From contig JAKOGI010000104.1 of the NCBI GenBank assembly GCA_029747015.1, positions 815,001-879,000 on the forward strand: a stretch of 64,000 nucleotides of DNA. The letters are read 5' to 3'. A model generated the notes under the pieces. That model had not been told where the DNA came from and made no database searches. It worked only from the letters and a program-made list of their open reading frames with translations. Source of the DNA: Carnegiea gigantea. Lineage: Eukaryota; Streptophyta; Magnoliopsida; Caryophyllales; Cactaceae. This document shows positions 12,833 to 25,839 of the stretch, piece after piece (positions within the stretch are counted from its first letter, which is position 1; the number at the start of each line of letters is the position of its first letter). The position numbers and the translations under genes were made by a program.

Positions 12833-13350
12833 GGCATGACCCTACCCCTGCTGATGGGTTAGGCCTGGTGTGGTTATTTTGTTTCAGGCAGCTGGTATAG
12901 TGTGATATTCTTTTGTTCATGACATGTATATATGATGTATATAGGTAGGCTAATTTAACCAGCTGTGACGAGGTGCCCGCCTTTTCTTTTTGGGTTCGGG
13001 GCAGATTTGACTTAGTAAGGCAACTTCAGTTAGTGATTAGGGTAAAAGGCTAGGTTAGGAGCCTCAGTTAGGAGGCGGGGGAGGTTATCGTGAAGTACTA
13101 TAATATTCTTTTGACTTTGTATAAACTTTCCCTATGCATATGTATGTACATGCACATGTAATAAAGGCAATGTATGTGTTAAATAGAATTTTGACTCTGA
13201 ATGATTACTGCTTAATGATAATGTTATGCAAATTGAGAATAAAGGCGATGTTTGAGCTAAATTGGATTTGATACTAAATGATGTCTGTTTTATGATAATG
13301 TTATACAAATTGAGATAATAAATTTTGCTTATGTGATCTAGTATTACAGT

Positions 13351-14423
13351 ATGTCAGGGCCTGTGAACGATAATCAGAATAGTAAGGAAGATGAACCTCA
13401 AGGTTCAAGTAATCGGGCAAATGAGGAGCCTCAGCAGGACCCTAGTGGAGACCCAACAGTGGCCTTGGAAGTGTCTAGCAGTATAGAGGACCTGAATTAT
13501 TGGAAGAATCTAGTAATTGAGCTGATGAAAAGGATCCCTCCTGGATCCCCTACACCCCCTGTACCGCCAGAAAACTCTTCAAAGTTTGACAAATTAGCTG
13601 ATAGGGTTGCTCGACGCAACCCTAAGGTTTATGATGGAAACCTTGACCCTATAGAGCTAGAGGACTGGATTAGGGGAATGGAAAAGATATTTGCAATAAT
13701 TGCGGTGCCTGAAGAGAAAAAAGTAAATATAAGGACTTTCTATTTGACTGGTGAAGCAGACATTTAGTGGAGTACCATGAAAGATAAATTACAGGGACCC
13801 GAACTCACTTGGGCTAAATTTCTTCAGGAACTTAGGGCTAAGTTCTATCCAATCACAGTCTAATGACAAAAGGAGAAAGAATTTATGGAGTTAAAGATGA
13901 GTGGAATATGACAGTAATGCAATATGCCTAGAAGTTTTTGGAGTTATCAAGGTTCGTTCCAGATTTTGTTGCAACCGAAAGGTTAAAAATGAGAAGGTTT
14001 GAGGAAGGTTTAGCCTTTTATATTTGAAATCAATTGGCAGGAAACTTACCAAGAGCTGTATGAAAGAGCTGCTGAGGTGTAGAGAGTGAAGGGTGAGTTA
14101 AGGGCTTTGAATCTAGGAAACCAGAAGAGGAAGTGGAATGATCGCGGTGCGTCAAGTGAGAGTGTTGCGCAGAAGAAACCTACTGCTAGCCCTGACAAGA
14201 GTGGTCCAGTGGCATCAAAAGGGCCTTGTGCCAAGTATGGGCGGACGAACCATACAACAGCTGAGTGCCGTGTAGGTACTAATAAATGCATGTGGTGTGG
14301 AAGCCCAGACCATTCAATTGCTAAATGCCCCAGAAAAGAAAAGGCTGTGGAAAAGGAAGTTGCAAAGTCTGTACCACCTCCACATCAAAGGAACCTGCCC
14401 TCGAAGCCCCAAACAGCAGGATG
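13351..14423 (+). pseudogene. Tekay gag (retrotrans_gag and zinc knuckle), broken
   Basis: Start ATG at 13351. The capsid-like part shows DKLADRVARRNPKVYDG and DPIELEDWIRGMEKIF; a stop follows FYLTGEADI (13765), where the family has a tryptophan-rich block. The frame is lost until about 14086 and then resumes with a nucleocapsid containing CX2C-type repeats: CAKYGRTNHTTAEC (first Cys pair altered, Y for C) and CMWCGSPDHSIAKC. In an intact element this protein forms the virus-like particle. Several stops at 13860-14085 exclude function. Confidence 0.85.
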
Positions 14424-14433
14424 AGCCTATATA

Positions 14434-17400
14434 ATGAGCAAAAAGGAAGTTACAGTTTCCGGTACGGTTGTCACTGGAACTTTCTTTTTAAATTCAAAAC
14501 CATTCTGTGTTTTATTTGACTCGGGGGCAACTCATTCATTTATATCCACTCAAGCTGCATTACAATTGAATTTGACACAAAATAAGGAGTGGGCGAATTA
14601 TAGAATTAGTTTGCCAAATAGGCAAGCGATAGAATGTCTTGTCGTTTACAAGCATGTTCCTATTATAATAGCTGAGCATGAGTTACTGGGAATTTGATTC
14701 AATTTGATATGTCGAAATTTGATATAACCTTGGAAATAGACTGGTTGACTGTTTATAGGGCGAACTTAGACTGTAACGGCCTTAAGGTCACTTTAAGGGA
14801 CGCAAAATGTTGGGAAGTATGTTTTTATGGGGAGAGAGTTAGGAAGGAGCGTTCTATAATTTCAATCATGAAGGCAAGATGTCACTGAGGTTAAAGAAGA
14901 GGAGATAAAAATAGAAGACATTCCGGTAGTGTGTGAGTTTCTTGATGTTTTTCCTGAGGAGCTACCGGGCCTGCCTCCTCAAAGGAAAATTGATTTTGAG
15001 ATTGAGTTAATTCCTAGTGCACAACCCATTTCAAAAGTCCCATATAGAATGGCACCAACTGAACTCAAGGAGTTAGAAACTCAGTTGAACGAGTTATTGC
15101 AAAATGGATTTATTAGGCCAAGTGTTTCACCATGGGGAGCTCCAGTGTTGTTTGTGAAAAAAAAGGATGGAACCTTAAAATTGTGTATAGATTATCGAGA
15201 GTTGAATAAAATAACCATTAAGAATAAGTATCCTTTGCCTCGGATAGATGATCTGTTTGATCAGTTATAAGGAGTTGAGGTATTTTCAAAAATTAATTTG
15301 AGGTTTGGCTATCACTAGCTTAGAATTAAGCCGGAGGATATTCCTAAAACGGCCTTCAGGACTAGATATGGCCACTATGAGTTTACTGTGATGCCTTTTG
15401 AGCTAACAAATGCTCCTGCTGCATTCATGGATCTCATGAATAGAGTTTTCAGGCCTTACATGGATAAATTTGTGGTGGTCTTCATAGACGACATTCTGAT
15501 ATACTCCAAGGACAAGGAGAAACATGCGAATTATTTGAGGACTGTGTTACAAACCTTGAGGGAACATCAGTTATATGCCAAACTGAAAAAGTGTGAGTTT
15601 TGGCTGCCCAAAGTGACATTTTTCGGGCATATAGTTACTAAGGAAGGAATCAAAGTTGATCCTCAGAAGATAAATGCGGTGATTGAATGGCCTAGACCCT
15701 ACAATGTGACGAAAGTAAAAAATTTTCTGGGTCTAGCAGGATATTATAGAAGGTTCGTGAAAGATTTCTCGAAGATTGCATCTCCGCTCACCAACCTGTT
15801 GAAGAAAACCACTAAATTTGAGTGGTCAGACAAATGTGAAGATGCATTTCAAGAACTGAAGAAACGTTTAACAACAGCGCCTATCCTTACCTTGCCTGGA
15901 GAAGGAAAAGAGTACACTATTTATAATAATGCTTCTAAGAACGGATTAGGCTGTGTCTTAATGCAGGATGGCAAGGTAATAGCCTACGCCTCTACGTAAC
16001 TCAAGCCTTATGAGAAGAACTATCCCACTCATAATTTAGAATTAGCTGCAGTAGTTTTTGCTTAAAAACCTGGCGACACTACCTATATGGAGTGCCATGC
16101 AAGATTTACAGTAATCACCAAAGCCTAAAGTATGTCTTTACTCAGAAAGAGATTAATTTAAGGCAACAATGAATGGTTGGAGTTACTAAAGGATTATGAC
16201 TTGCAAATTCAATATCATCTCAGGAAGGCAAATGTTGTAGCTGATGCCCTTAGTAGGAAGACCTAACATGGGTTAAACACGATGATAAATACACAACCTA
16301 GCTTATTAAGAGACCTTGAAACCGTAGGTATAGAGTTTGTGCTACCGGGAAACACAAATGGGTTATTAACAGCACTCGAGGTGCAACCTTCTATAATAGA
16401 AGAAATTAAGGCAAGTCAAAAGGATGATGCAAAGCTTGAAAAACTCAGGTGCAATGTTACACAGGGAAAATCGCCTGGTTTTGTAATATATGAAGATGGA
16501 ACCTTAAGATTTCAGAACAGACTATGCGTGCCCAATAAAGAGGAGTTGAAGAGAAGTATTTTAGAGGAAGCTCATAACACTCGATGCTTGGTACACTCAG
16601 GAGGAACAAAAATGTATAGGGATCTGAGACAATTTTTCTGGTGAGAAAACATGAAAAGAGATATTGCAGAGTATGTTAATAAGTATTTGACGTGTCAAAA
16701 GATGAAAGCTGAACACTAGCGCCCTGTAGGCGAATTGAGACCTTTAGAAATTCCTACCCAGAAATAGGATTCAATCTCTATGGATTTTATTATGGGGTTG
16801 CCCCTCTCTGCTTCCAGGAAAAATGCTATTTGGGTCATCGTGGATAGACTTACCAAATCTGCTCATTTTATATCCATGCATGACACTTGGAGCGTAGAGA
16901 GACTAGCACAGTTGTATATGAAAAAAGATGGTTCGACTGCATGGCATACCAAAGGATATAGTGTCGGATCGAGATCAAAGGTTTCAGGCTCGATTTTGGC
17001 AAGCTTTGCAAAAGGCTTTTGGCACTAAGTTGAATTTTAGTAGCTCATATCATCTTGAGACCGGCGGATAAACTGAGAGGGCAAATCAAATCCTGGAAGA
17101 TATGCTTAGGGCATGTGTGCTTGACTTCCAAGGAAAGTGGGAAGACTATCTACCATTGGTGGAGTTCTCCTACAATAATAGTTATCAATCCACCATTAAA
17201 ATGGCCCCTTTTGAAGCATTACATGGGAGGAAATGCAGAACTCCATCGTGGTGGAGTGAGCTTGGCGAGGCATTAACCTTAGGGCCTGAGCTGATACAAG
17301 AAACCACTGAAATGATAAGGAAAATTCAAGAACATATCAAAGCAGCCCAGAGCAGACAAAAAAGTTATGCAGACAGAAGGAGAAGACCATTAGAGTTTCA

Positions 17401-17822
17401 AGTGGGAGATAAGGTATTTTTAAAAGTGTCCCCAGTTAAAGGAGTCAGGAGGTTCAACCTCAGGGGCAAATTAAGCCCTAGGTATATCGGGCCTCATGCA
17501 ATTCTCGAGAAACTAAACCCCGTGGCTTACAGATTGGATTTACCCACAGAACTTGAGCATGTGCACAACGTTTTTCATATTTCATAGCTCCGAAACTATG
17601 TTCCAGATCCGAATCATATCATCAAAACAGAGCCAGTGGAAATTGCTGAGAACCTAATATAGGAGGAACATGCTGTGTAAATATTAGACTATAGGCTTAA
17701 GCAACTTCGGAACAAAAGCATTCCCCTGGTTAAGGTTCTATGGGCCAATCATAACTCTTCTGAGGCTACATGGGAAATCGAGGAGGACATGAAAAGCAAA
17801 TATCCATATCTATTTGAGGTAC
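14434..17822 (+). pseudogene. Tekay pol: protease, RT, RNase H, integrase, chromodomain-like tail
   Basis: Protease: LFDSGATHSFIS (about 14512). [17 protein letters not shown] (about 15030), [15 protein letters not shown] (15129) and a [12 protein letters not shown] catalytic block (about 15478). RNase H follows, with the expected TDAS motif changed to NNAS (about 15930) and a stop at 15999. Integrase: HSGG zinc region (about 16595), MDFIMGLP core (16780), frameshifts in 16900-17100, then PFEALHGRKCRTPSW (about 17207). The C-terminal GDKVFLKVSP and KLSPRYIGP blocks end near 17585. A chromodomain-like tail with the EATWEIEEDMKSKYPYLF pattern runs to 17820. At least ten stops or frame changes are present. 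Confidence 0.9.
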
Positions 17823-17868
17823 AGACAATGCTTCTTTCAAACTGCAAGTTTCGAGGATGAAACTTATT

Positions 17869-17883
17869 TTAAGGGGGGAAGGC
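17869..17883 (+). promoter_or_regulatory. Tekay polypurine tract
   Basis: AAGGGGGGAAGG directly precedes the 3' LTR. This is the position from which plus-strand DNA synthesis is primed. Confidence 0.85.
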
Positions 17884-19746
17884 CGTAACGGCCCAAATCT
17901 AAAATTCTTGTTAATTCCTTCAAACTACCCTAATCACAAACTAATTAAATTGGGGGTTGCATTTCAATTTATCATTTTATGTGTAAATATATATATATAT
18001 ATTTGTACTTCGCAGGTTAAAACGACGACGTGGCCTCGAAATGAACATTGTAGTGCTCCTTCAATAATTCTTTCAAGTTCGATTAAATATTTGAATGCCT
18101 GCATAGTAATATCAATAAATAGATAAATAAATTAAATAAAAGAGCCTAATTGTTGAAGGACTAATTTATGAGGTAATAATAATAAGAATAAATGAACAAA
18201 TTTAGTAATAATAATAAAAAGGAAATGCGAATGTCTTCTCCCAAATTTATACCTCAAGGATGTGAAATTTAAATTTATAAATTCTAACTAAAATTACTAC
18301 TTCAACTATATAGATATATAAACATATATATAATCATGTCTAAAAACATATATACATATGTATATATGTAATGAATGTAGTAAAATAAATAAATAAATAA
18401 ATAAAAGGGGATGGGATAATTATGGGATAAATCTAGAAAAAGGGGGCATGTGTCATGAAATAAAAGGGGTAAAAAGAAAAAAAGAAAAAGAATAACCAAA
18501 AAAATTTCTTAAATTAGATAACTAAGTGAATTAAGTTAAGCTAAATGAAACAAAATCTAAAACCTCCCCCGATTCTCTCTCTGCCCTCTGCTAAAAACCC
18601 CGACCTCCCACCCCTGTTTTGCTGCCCTGTTCGTCCCCTTTGTCGTGTTCCACCGCCGTCCGCCGGCTGCTCTTCACCAGCGACCACCGCCGCCGCGTCC
18701 CACCGCCCCGCGCCGCCTCCAGCCGGCCCCCTTTCCTTTCCTTTGAAATATTTTGATTGGTTTAGTGGGTTGAGAGGTGAGTACCATGACCTCCACTTAA
18801 TCCAATTTTGATCTTTAATGCAAGAATCTTGATAGTAAATGGTGTAAGTAAAATTCTTAAGTTATTTTGATGTGTGGATTGAGTTACAAATTGAGGAAGT
18901 GATGAATGGGGGTTGAAGGGAATGCTTGAATTTTAATTTGATTATGATGATTTGATGATAATTAGCTTGGTTCATGAAAAATTTAAGGAAATTTGTGGAT
19001 TATATATATGAGGTATGCTTGTAATGTTTTAATCATGGGTTAATGATTAGGGTTATGTCTTGGGTGAGGTTCAAGTTAATTATACAAGTTGTTAATGTTC
19101 AAGTTAGTTGAATGATGCTTAAATGGAGGAGAATATGTACATGTATATAAGGTTAATATGAGATTTATGTTTTGGTAATGTGAGTGTTATATTTTGATCA
19201 CAATTAAGTAATTAGGGTTGTAATTGTAATAAAGATACGAGGTTTATTTTGGGTTATTTGGTGGTTAAGCAAAATGTAATGAGAGTTTAGTTTGGATTTG
19301 TGTGTTGTCATGGGTTGATAAGTAAGGTAAAGAGGTTGTGATTTAGCTAAGAAAATAAGCTATTCATATTGCTCCAATTGTGTTTAGATTAATATTAATT
19401 ACAAATGAATGGGGTTAATGGGTTATATATATGTTAGAAATGTATGTGTAACCCCGGGTACGGTGATTAAAGTTCCTTGAAAATGTTTAGTTTAATTATG
19501 TTTATTTTTTATTTATGTTGCTTCATTAGTGTTTGAATATGAAATTATGCTAATTAGACGAGCGTATACATGTAAGAGGCATTTTGGGAATATATGTTGT
19601 GGGTTAGTTGTCAAGTCTACCTTTCGGATTGTACTCAAAACCAAGCCCATATTGTCACCACGCCGCGTCATGACTAATTGTCCATTCCCATAGTCGTGAT
19701 CAATAGCGATAAATATAACCATGATAATAATAAGGATAATGACGAC

Positions 19747-19818
<72 letters not shown>

Positions 19819-21066
19819 CACAATAATAATAATAATAATAATAATGGTAATAATAATGGTAACAACGATAATGACAATGTTAACAATAATAATGATCGAT
19901 GACATCATTAATAATGAACTCAAGATAAATCATACTAGTATGTCAGTATTATACGCATTAAAATATCATCAGTCGTTGGAGGAAGAGAAACAAAAACAAA
20001 ATAAAATGGAATCCAAGTGAATTAATCATAGTGGCTACAGTCATAATAGAAAAGGAATTCAAGAGGGTCTAAATCATGTAATAAATCAAGAAATTTAATA
20101 AAACTTCCAAACCTCTCACTAATCAAGGAAATAACATTTTTGGAGCAGAAATAAGGCACCGTGGTCGCTTCAAGCTGTCAGCAAGCAATTTTCGATAAAA
20201 CGGAGATAAATTTTCAAAGACCAGGTACGTACATTGTCTGTGCTCTTCGAAAACTCAAATGTTTCTCAAATTATGCAAAATCAATATGATAATCATATAA
20301 TGAATCATTTTATGCAACGTTTTGTCACATAATCAAGTGGCCCCATCAATTATCAATCATCAGGGCTTATGCCCTTTAATTTACCCGCGCGGCTGCAACT
20401 TAGGCTCTCCGATCGGCCTGAGAGCTGTGCACCTATCTCAAGATCGCTGCAGACGTCAACAGGGGTCCACTTCCAGATAATAACCTGTAAATCAGTTTTA
20501 CTCATACATTCTCTCTCTCCTGTTTGCCAAACAAAATGTTTTGAAATGCAGCCGCCTAACTAATTTAACTTAAAACTTATTTTACTGCATAGGAATGTGC
20601 GTGATGAGCTTCGGCTCATATTTTGAATGTTTTTATGTTTTCTGTTTTAGGTAAGGGATCAGTAAGCAGTCCTCCTGGCAAGCCAGAGAATAGCAAGAAC
20701 TGAAGTAGATTTCAAATTCTTTTTGCTGGGGTTTCGCTAGTCAAGCGCTCACAGCGATTAATAGGCTAGCATCTTAAGTATCTGAGGATTGTGTATTTTT
20801 TTGAATATCGCAAATTGCTAGTAAATTGTAATCATATATTGAGTTCGCATGTGCATCACGACTTATATAAATGGTTGAATGTATGTTATTCGAATTTTGT
20901 CATCGGGCGATTAAGTGGACAACACAATGACACCCGTAGTTTCAGTTAATCTTGTTCCATTACGGGACGGTGGTAATGCCTCCAACCAAAAGATTTCCGC
21001 TGCTAATCAATAATTTAGGAGTAATTAGGTTAGACTAATCAGGCATTAGGAATTGGGGGCGTTATA
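17884..21066 (+). repeat. Tekay 3' LTR (3183 bp)
   Basis: Begins CGTAACGGCCC (T to C change of the terminal TG) and ends GGGGCGTTATA. It aligns with the 5' LTR over its whole length with scattered substitutions and indels. The AAT microsatellite (about 19727-19860) is shorter than in the 5' LTR and lacks its GAT expansion. Confidence 0.95.
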
Positions 21067-21382
21067 GGAATAATGATGATAAAAGTCGATGTAGCCTGCA
21101 TACCACTCATTGAACTATTTTCTTGAACATGAGAACTTATTTTTCTTGGATATTATAAGGACACTGAAGGTAACTAATTTGTAACTCTAGAAGGTAACAT
21201 CTTTGGGCTATTAGGTAGGTAGTAGAAAGTAGACCAAAACGTGATTTACTTTTTGTATGGAATTCCACGTTATCAATAAGGACTTTAATAGAAGGCGTAA
21301 CCCGTTCTAGTAGAAATGGCATTTCATTATGGATTTCCTCTTTTTCTGACAGGAGGTCAGTTTTGATGATCACCATTGGCAA
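21067..21382 (-). pseudogene. Last ORF of element A, N-terminal part
   Basis: On the minus strand the frame starts near 21376-21382 and runs into the Tekay TSD at 21067. It contains EMPFLLERVTPS, VLIDNVEFHTKSKSRFG and LLELQISYLQCPYNIQEK. The start overlaps the end of pol, as in B and D. No known domain was recognised. The C-terminal part lies at 7912-8693. Confidence 0.6.
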
Positions 21383-23516
21383 GTTCTCGACTTAGACTGT
21401 CTGTCAGAGAGTTTTTCGATCCCTGTTTATGTTCAATGGAGAAGAAAAATTGGTAAAGCGATAATTACCGACACAGGAGTCGCCCTTGCAGGTACATATT
21501 TGATAAATTCTTTTTTACAAGACCAAGTATTCCTTTACAATCAGTTCGAATAAGGAAAGGTTTTGGCGCTAAAAAGATTAAGAACTTTTCAGTTCCCTTT
21601 ATGACTACAAGTATTTCTTTTTCCATCATGGGATAGTTGCATTCTGCCTTATTAAAGCTTCCATTGCAATATTTGCAGAGTTTTTCTCCTTCTTTAATTT
21701 TGAGTATTGCGCTCCAATGCTCATTGCTGGCATCTGTCTCAAGAACTAAATTATCTTCTTCATTAGGCAAATTAAGAACATGAAGATTTTTACATATCTT
21801 TTTAAAATTCTAAATTATCTTTGTATCATTAATGGTCCAGGTCCAACTTACTTCTTTCTTGAGTTTCTGCTATAATGACTTTCTTAGTTTAGCTAAATCT
21901 TTAATGAAATCTGAAGCATAGGTTAGGCATCCAAGGAACCTTTCTAGTTGCTTCCTATCTTCGATTTTTTTAGAAAAATTTTCTATTTTTTCCATAATAT
22001 GTTTTTGTAGGATGATTTGCCCAACTTTTATCTCTAAGCCTAAAAACTCAATTTCCTATTCAGCATAAATGCATTTGTTTTTACCAAGCATGATACCATG
22101 ATCAATGCATCTCTGGGTGATCGCTAAGACATTCTCTTTGTACTATTCTATGGTTTTGGAAAAGACAAAAATATCGTCAATATAAACTAAACAACAATGA
22201 TTAAGATCTTTGAAGATGTTATCCATTCTTTCTTGAAATATTTGAGGTGTATTTTTAAGGTCAAATGGCATTACTATCTATTCAAATGTCCTTATGGTGC
22301 ACTAAATGTAATTAAAGAAATATTTTCCTTATTGATTTTAATATGTCAATAACCACTTTTGCAATGCATTTTTGAGAACTAAGAGGCTCCTTGAATTCTA
22401 TTGAAAAAGATAGTTTTGTTAGGAATATGATACCCATCAAAGACAGTATTATCATTAAGTTTTTTATAAATTCTTGACTTTCCTCTTTTTTTTCTTCTGC
22501 ATGATTTCTTACCATGAAAACGGGACTGGTGTGAAGACTCTTACTATTCCTGATTAATCCTTTATTCAGAAGTTCTTTAATTTATTTATCAAATTCTTGA
22601 ATATTCTCGTATGTATACACCATTTGTCTAACTCGGATAATAGTGTTAGGATTTAATAAAGTGATTTTAGTAAATATTTTATCTTTATCCCAAAATTTTA
22701 GAGGATTATCAGAGTAGAGTTGTTTACGTAAATTTTCTTGCTGTTCAATAATCTACTTTTTAATAGATAACTCAAACAATGAGATTGTTAGTGCTACCTC
22801 TCACTGTGAAGGTATTATCTTCTCACCACGCTGCGTGTAAATTCAATTCCCTGATAAGTGTAAGCCTTACTTAATTTTTCAATAGGAACTGAGTAACTAT
22901 TAATTGTAAATATTATTTGGGTTATGATTTGGGTGCATTGAGAATATAATCTTTAAAAATTATTTTCAATAATCATATCATGAGAGGGTTGGTCAGTAGT
23001 CTATAAAAGTGGTATAATGCATTGAACTCCTCCTAATTCTATGAATAATCCTTCTATTACTTCATTATGACTCATAATATTATTATCTACTATCCTTACT
23101 TGTAAAGAATTTTTAGCTTTTTTTCACATAAACACTAGAAATAATGATCTTTTCCCAAAGCATACAGAATAACCACTATCTATGTAAGTACACAACTCAT
23201 ATTTATTACATCCTTCTAAAGAGACCTTTATTGGGATATAAATGCTATTAGGATTTGTATTGGTAGCTTCATAGTGTATCTTCATAGTTATGTTTTTGAC
23301 TAATTCATCCTCATAGATCGATTCACTAACAGTTTTAGTTTGTACTCAATGTCCTTTCTTTCTAAACTCATACTTCGATCTACGCTGGGTCTTGCGGTTT
23401 CGAAACTCATTCTACTCATTTCACTAGTCATGCTAATTGTATCATCTACTTTAAGTTCTTCTTTAGCTGATGAAGATCCTTCTCCTTAATCTGATCTTGT
23501 ACTCATGCTTCTTAAT
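21383..23516 (-). pseudogene. Element A pol: aspartic protease, RT, RNase H
   Basis: The minus-strand start (ATG at 23514-23516) matches the MSTRSDW start kept in D. The RT keeps a VYIDDI catalytic block (complement near 22180) and the RNase H keeps LVLETDASNEHW (about 21740) and FLIRTDCKGILG (about 21535). The form of the RNase H and the spacing are those of Caulimoviridae rather than of LTR elements. Many stops, for example in the 22520-23500 part, exclude function. Confidence 0.8.
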
Positions 23517-25172
23517 AATTGGGGTTTAATAGTGATTTTGCCTTCTGCATCGATTTTTATTATATTTTTCTTATTGATCTTTGTAGGATTGGCGAATTCA
23601 TGAACGATCAATCTTTATCTCTTGTGGATTGGATTTAATCCTCTGGATTTTTTGCATAGGGGTAGGGCTCTCAAATTTTTCTAGCTCTATAATAGTGACC
23701 TTAGTCTTTGGATATATAGTGTTATCCAATTTGTAGATAACTTTTTAGAATATCCTTAATAGATATCCTCGAAGGGGAGCCTTGGAGTAATAGTAAGGTT
23801 GTCTCCGTGTGACCAAAAGGTCACGGGTTCGAGCCGTGGAATCAGCCATTGACAAAGTCAGGTTAGGCTGCCTACAATTTACCCATTGGGGTGCGACCCT
23901 TCCCCGGACCCTGTGTGAACACGGGATGCTTGTGCACTGGGCTGCCCTTAATAGATATCCTCCTCTTTTTATGTCCATTCTAACTGTTTTTATCTTAAGG
24001 AATAGGAAGTTTTTAGCAAACTCATCTTTTAGGCTCACAGAATATCCAGGTCTACAATTGAACCCTGGAGGTCTATTACATAAGTTAGTCTTTATTCCTG
24101 TGATAACTTGATTATTGAACTTGGTATGCCTAATATCACAGAGCAAAGCATAGAGATCAATATATTTACCATAATATTATAATGGAGTAATTTGAACTTG
24201 GACACTTCCAACATGGATATATCTATACCTTCCATCTTTGCTATGTTTAAGGATGTTTTCCCAATTGATGAGACTAACTTCTCCCACATCATACTCACAA
24301 TATTTGATTTTTAGATCTCCTTCCATCATTTTACATACGTGTTTGCTTTTTAATTGAAAGATGAATTTTTTATAGATCATATCTTTCTAGATTATGGGAA
24401 GAACCCAATCTCCTTTGACTTGTTCATTATCATTGTCTACAACATACTCTTCTCCTTGAAGATCACAAAGACTAATTGAGCCACTTCCCATCATATGACT
24501 TGTTTCTTCATAATTACTTTCTTCATATTCGTTGTCCATTATAATTTTAACAATCCCTTTGTTGTTACTTAGAGTCAGGTCTAATGCCTCGTCTTCACTA
24601 AGCTCAATATAATCTAGGCTTCCCAAGGTTTCGATAAGCTTATTATTCTTCCTATTTTTGCATTTATTAGCATAATGCCCTACTTCTCCGCATGTCCAAC
24701 ATTTACAGTTGTTTTTTACTGCTGGGCAATAAGCAGTTTTCCTAAAAAATCTACATTTTTTAGGACCAGGTTTGGTATAATATTTTCTTCTATATTTCTC
24801 ACCCCTTTGCTTGTTAAAACTCTTTTTCTTGTAAAATTTTCTTTTCCTTCGCTTATCAGATTCCTTTCCCCATTGGTGAGGCTTCCCAGCAGGTATTGCT
24901 TCTTAATTTTCTTTTACTTGTGAAGATCAAGACATTGATTATTGACGCATTTTCTTAGATAAGAAATTCTCGAATCGAGGGTATCAATGACATCTGCTCG
25001 TTCTAAATATGCAATGTATTTTTTATTAGTTATGGAATTTATAGGATATGACAATTTGTCATAGAACATACCAAGATTGGTTTCATATGCCCAACTTTGT
25101 AATAATACTGGCTAAATTCAGTAATATAATTTTCTATATATCTCATATCCCATAATTCTATGTTATTAATCT
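23517..25172 (-). pseudogene. Element A coat-protein C-terminal part, zinc finger and movement protein
   Basis: The minus-strand reading begins at the B insertion (25172), which removed the coat N-terminus to 32440. It keeps a CCHC zinc finger CKCWTCGEVGHYANKC (about 24660-24710), an acidic linker (LDYIELSEDEALDLT, about 24590), and a 30K-type movement-protein block with YIHVGSVQVQITPL (about 24190). A KFNNQVITGIKTNL stretch follows (about 24090). An Au SINE at 23771-23945 interrupts the C-terminal part. Coat before movement protein is the order reported for cavemo- and solendoviruses; badna- and petuviruses have the reverse (general knowledge, not tested here). Confidence 0.75.
23771..23945 (+). 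mobile_element. Au-type SINE
   Basis: A tRNA-derived SINE: GGGAGCCTTGGAGTAA at the start, a pol III A-box-like region, B box GGTTCGAGCC-type (GGGTTCGAGCCGTGG, about 23823), and the Au-specific body ending CACTGGGCTGCC. A 17 bp target duplication CCTTAATAGATATCCTC flanks it (23754-23770 and 23946-23962). The empty site is seen in element B (TCCTTAAAAGATATCCTT near 29689). It lies in the movement-protein region of element A, in antisense to that gene. Confidence 0.95.
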
Positions 25173-25370
25173 CAATTTATGACCCTGGGGTACGTACTAT
25201 TATATAAAAACAATTTCTAGGGCCCCCTATTTTTAAAATATATTTTTAAGTACCTACTATTTTGGGTAAACTTATTGGGGCCAATGTTTTTACGAAATAG
25301 TTATTGGGTGCAGTTTTCTTTGCAACTTAGTTCTTGAACTTTCTGAATTTGCAACTTTTTCCCAAAATGA
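25173..25370 (+). repeat. Element B inverted-repeat arm, promoter-distal (3') end
   Basis: Pairs with 32260-32439. Matching blocks on the two arms, read inward, are CAA/CAA termini, TACTATT, AGGGCCCC, TTTTTAAAATA against TTTTCAAAATA, and a distal CTGAATTTGCA against TTCATATTTGCA. In a circular form the two arms would lie back to back and fold. Confidence 0.8.
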
Positions 25371-25839
25371 GGTTGTACATGCAAATACTCAATTTTTGTA
25401 CTTTTTAGTAAAACTAACCTTATATTTTTGTTTAAATTTCTTATAATGACTTTACTGGTACTAATTATCACAATCTACTACTTATATCATAAATATTATA
25501 TTTTCTGTGATTAACGGCCCCCCATGCTTAAAAAAATAACTAAAGCATAATTAGAGAGTTTTGACATTACCCGAACGTAAAATAATTAAAACTTAATTAG
25601 AGAGTTTTGATCATTACCTAAACGTAGTGGGTGTTGAACTCCAGCGTTCCTCTAGCTTTCGATTTACAGAGATTGCTAATCTCAACTCCACCTTCCTTAG
25701 ATCAGGAACAACGTAGATCCGTTTTGTTTTCTACCTCGGACCGTAGTCACGAATTAAGTTTTATATATTTTTAAAGAATAATGAGACTTTAATCAAGAAA
25801 TTATAATATTTAAGACATAAGGTTCAATTGGATCACATT

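Larger units (their letters stand above)
8694..21066 (+). mobile_element. Tekay/Del-like chromovirus (Ty3/gypsy LTR retrotransposon)
   Basis: A 12.37 kb element with LTRs of 3221 and 3183 bp, a tRNA-Met-type PBS, gag, protease, RT, RNase H, integrase and a C-terminal chromodomain-like segment, then a polypurine tract. A perfect TSD GGAAT (8689-8693 and 21067-21071) flanks it. Its empty site can be read in element B (ATCATAGGAATAATGATGA at about 26988), which proves insertion into the last ORF of caulimovirid element A. LTRs above 3 kb with a chromodomain favour the Tekay (Del) clade. All frames carry stops and the LTRs differ by several percent, so the insertion is old and non-autonomous. Confidence 0.93.

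Noticed and set aside
18545..18811. Proline-rich 88-codon frame
   Set aside because: Lies in the C-rich part of the Tekay 3' LTR. The matching part of the 5' LTR does not preserve the frame.
23745..24146. 133-codon minus-strand frame
   Set aside because: It runs through the antisense of the Au SINE and joins it to movement-protein remnants by chance. It is not a gene.
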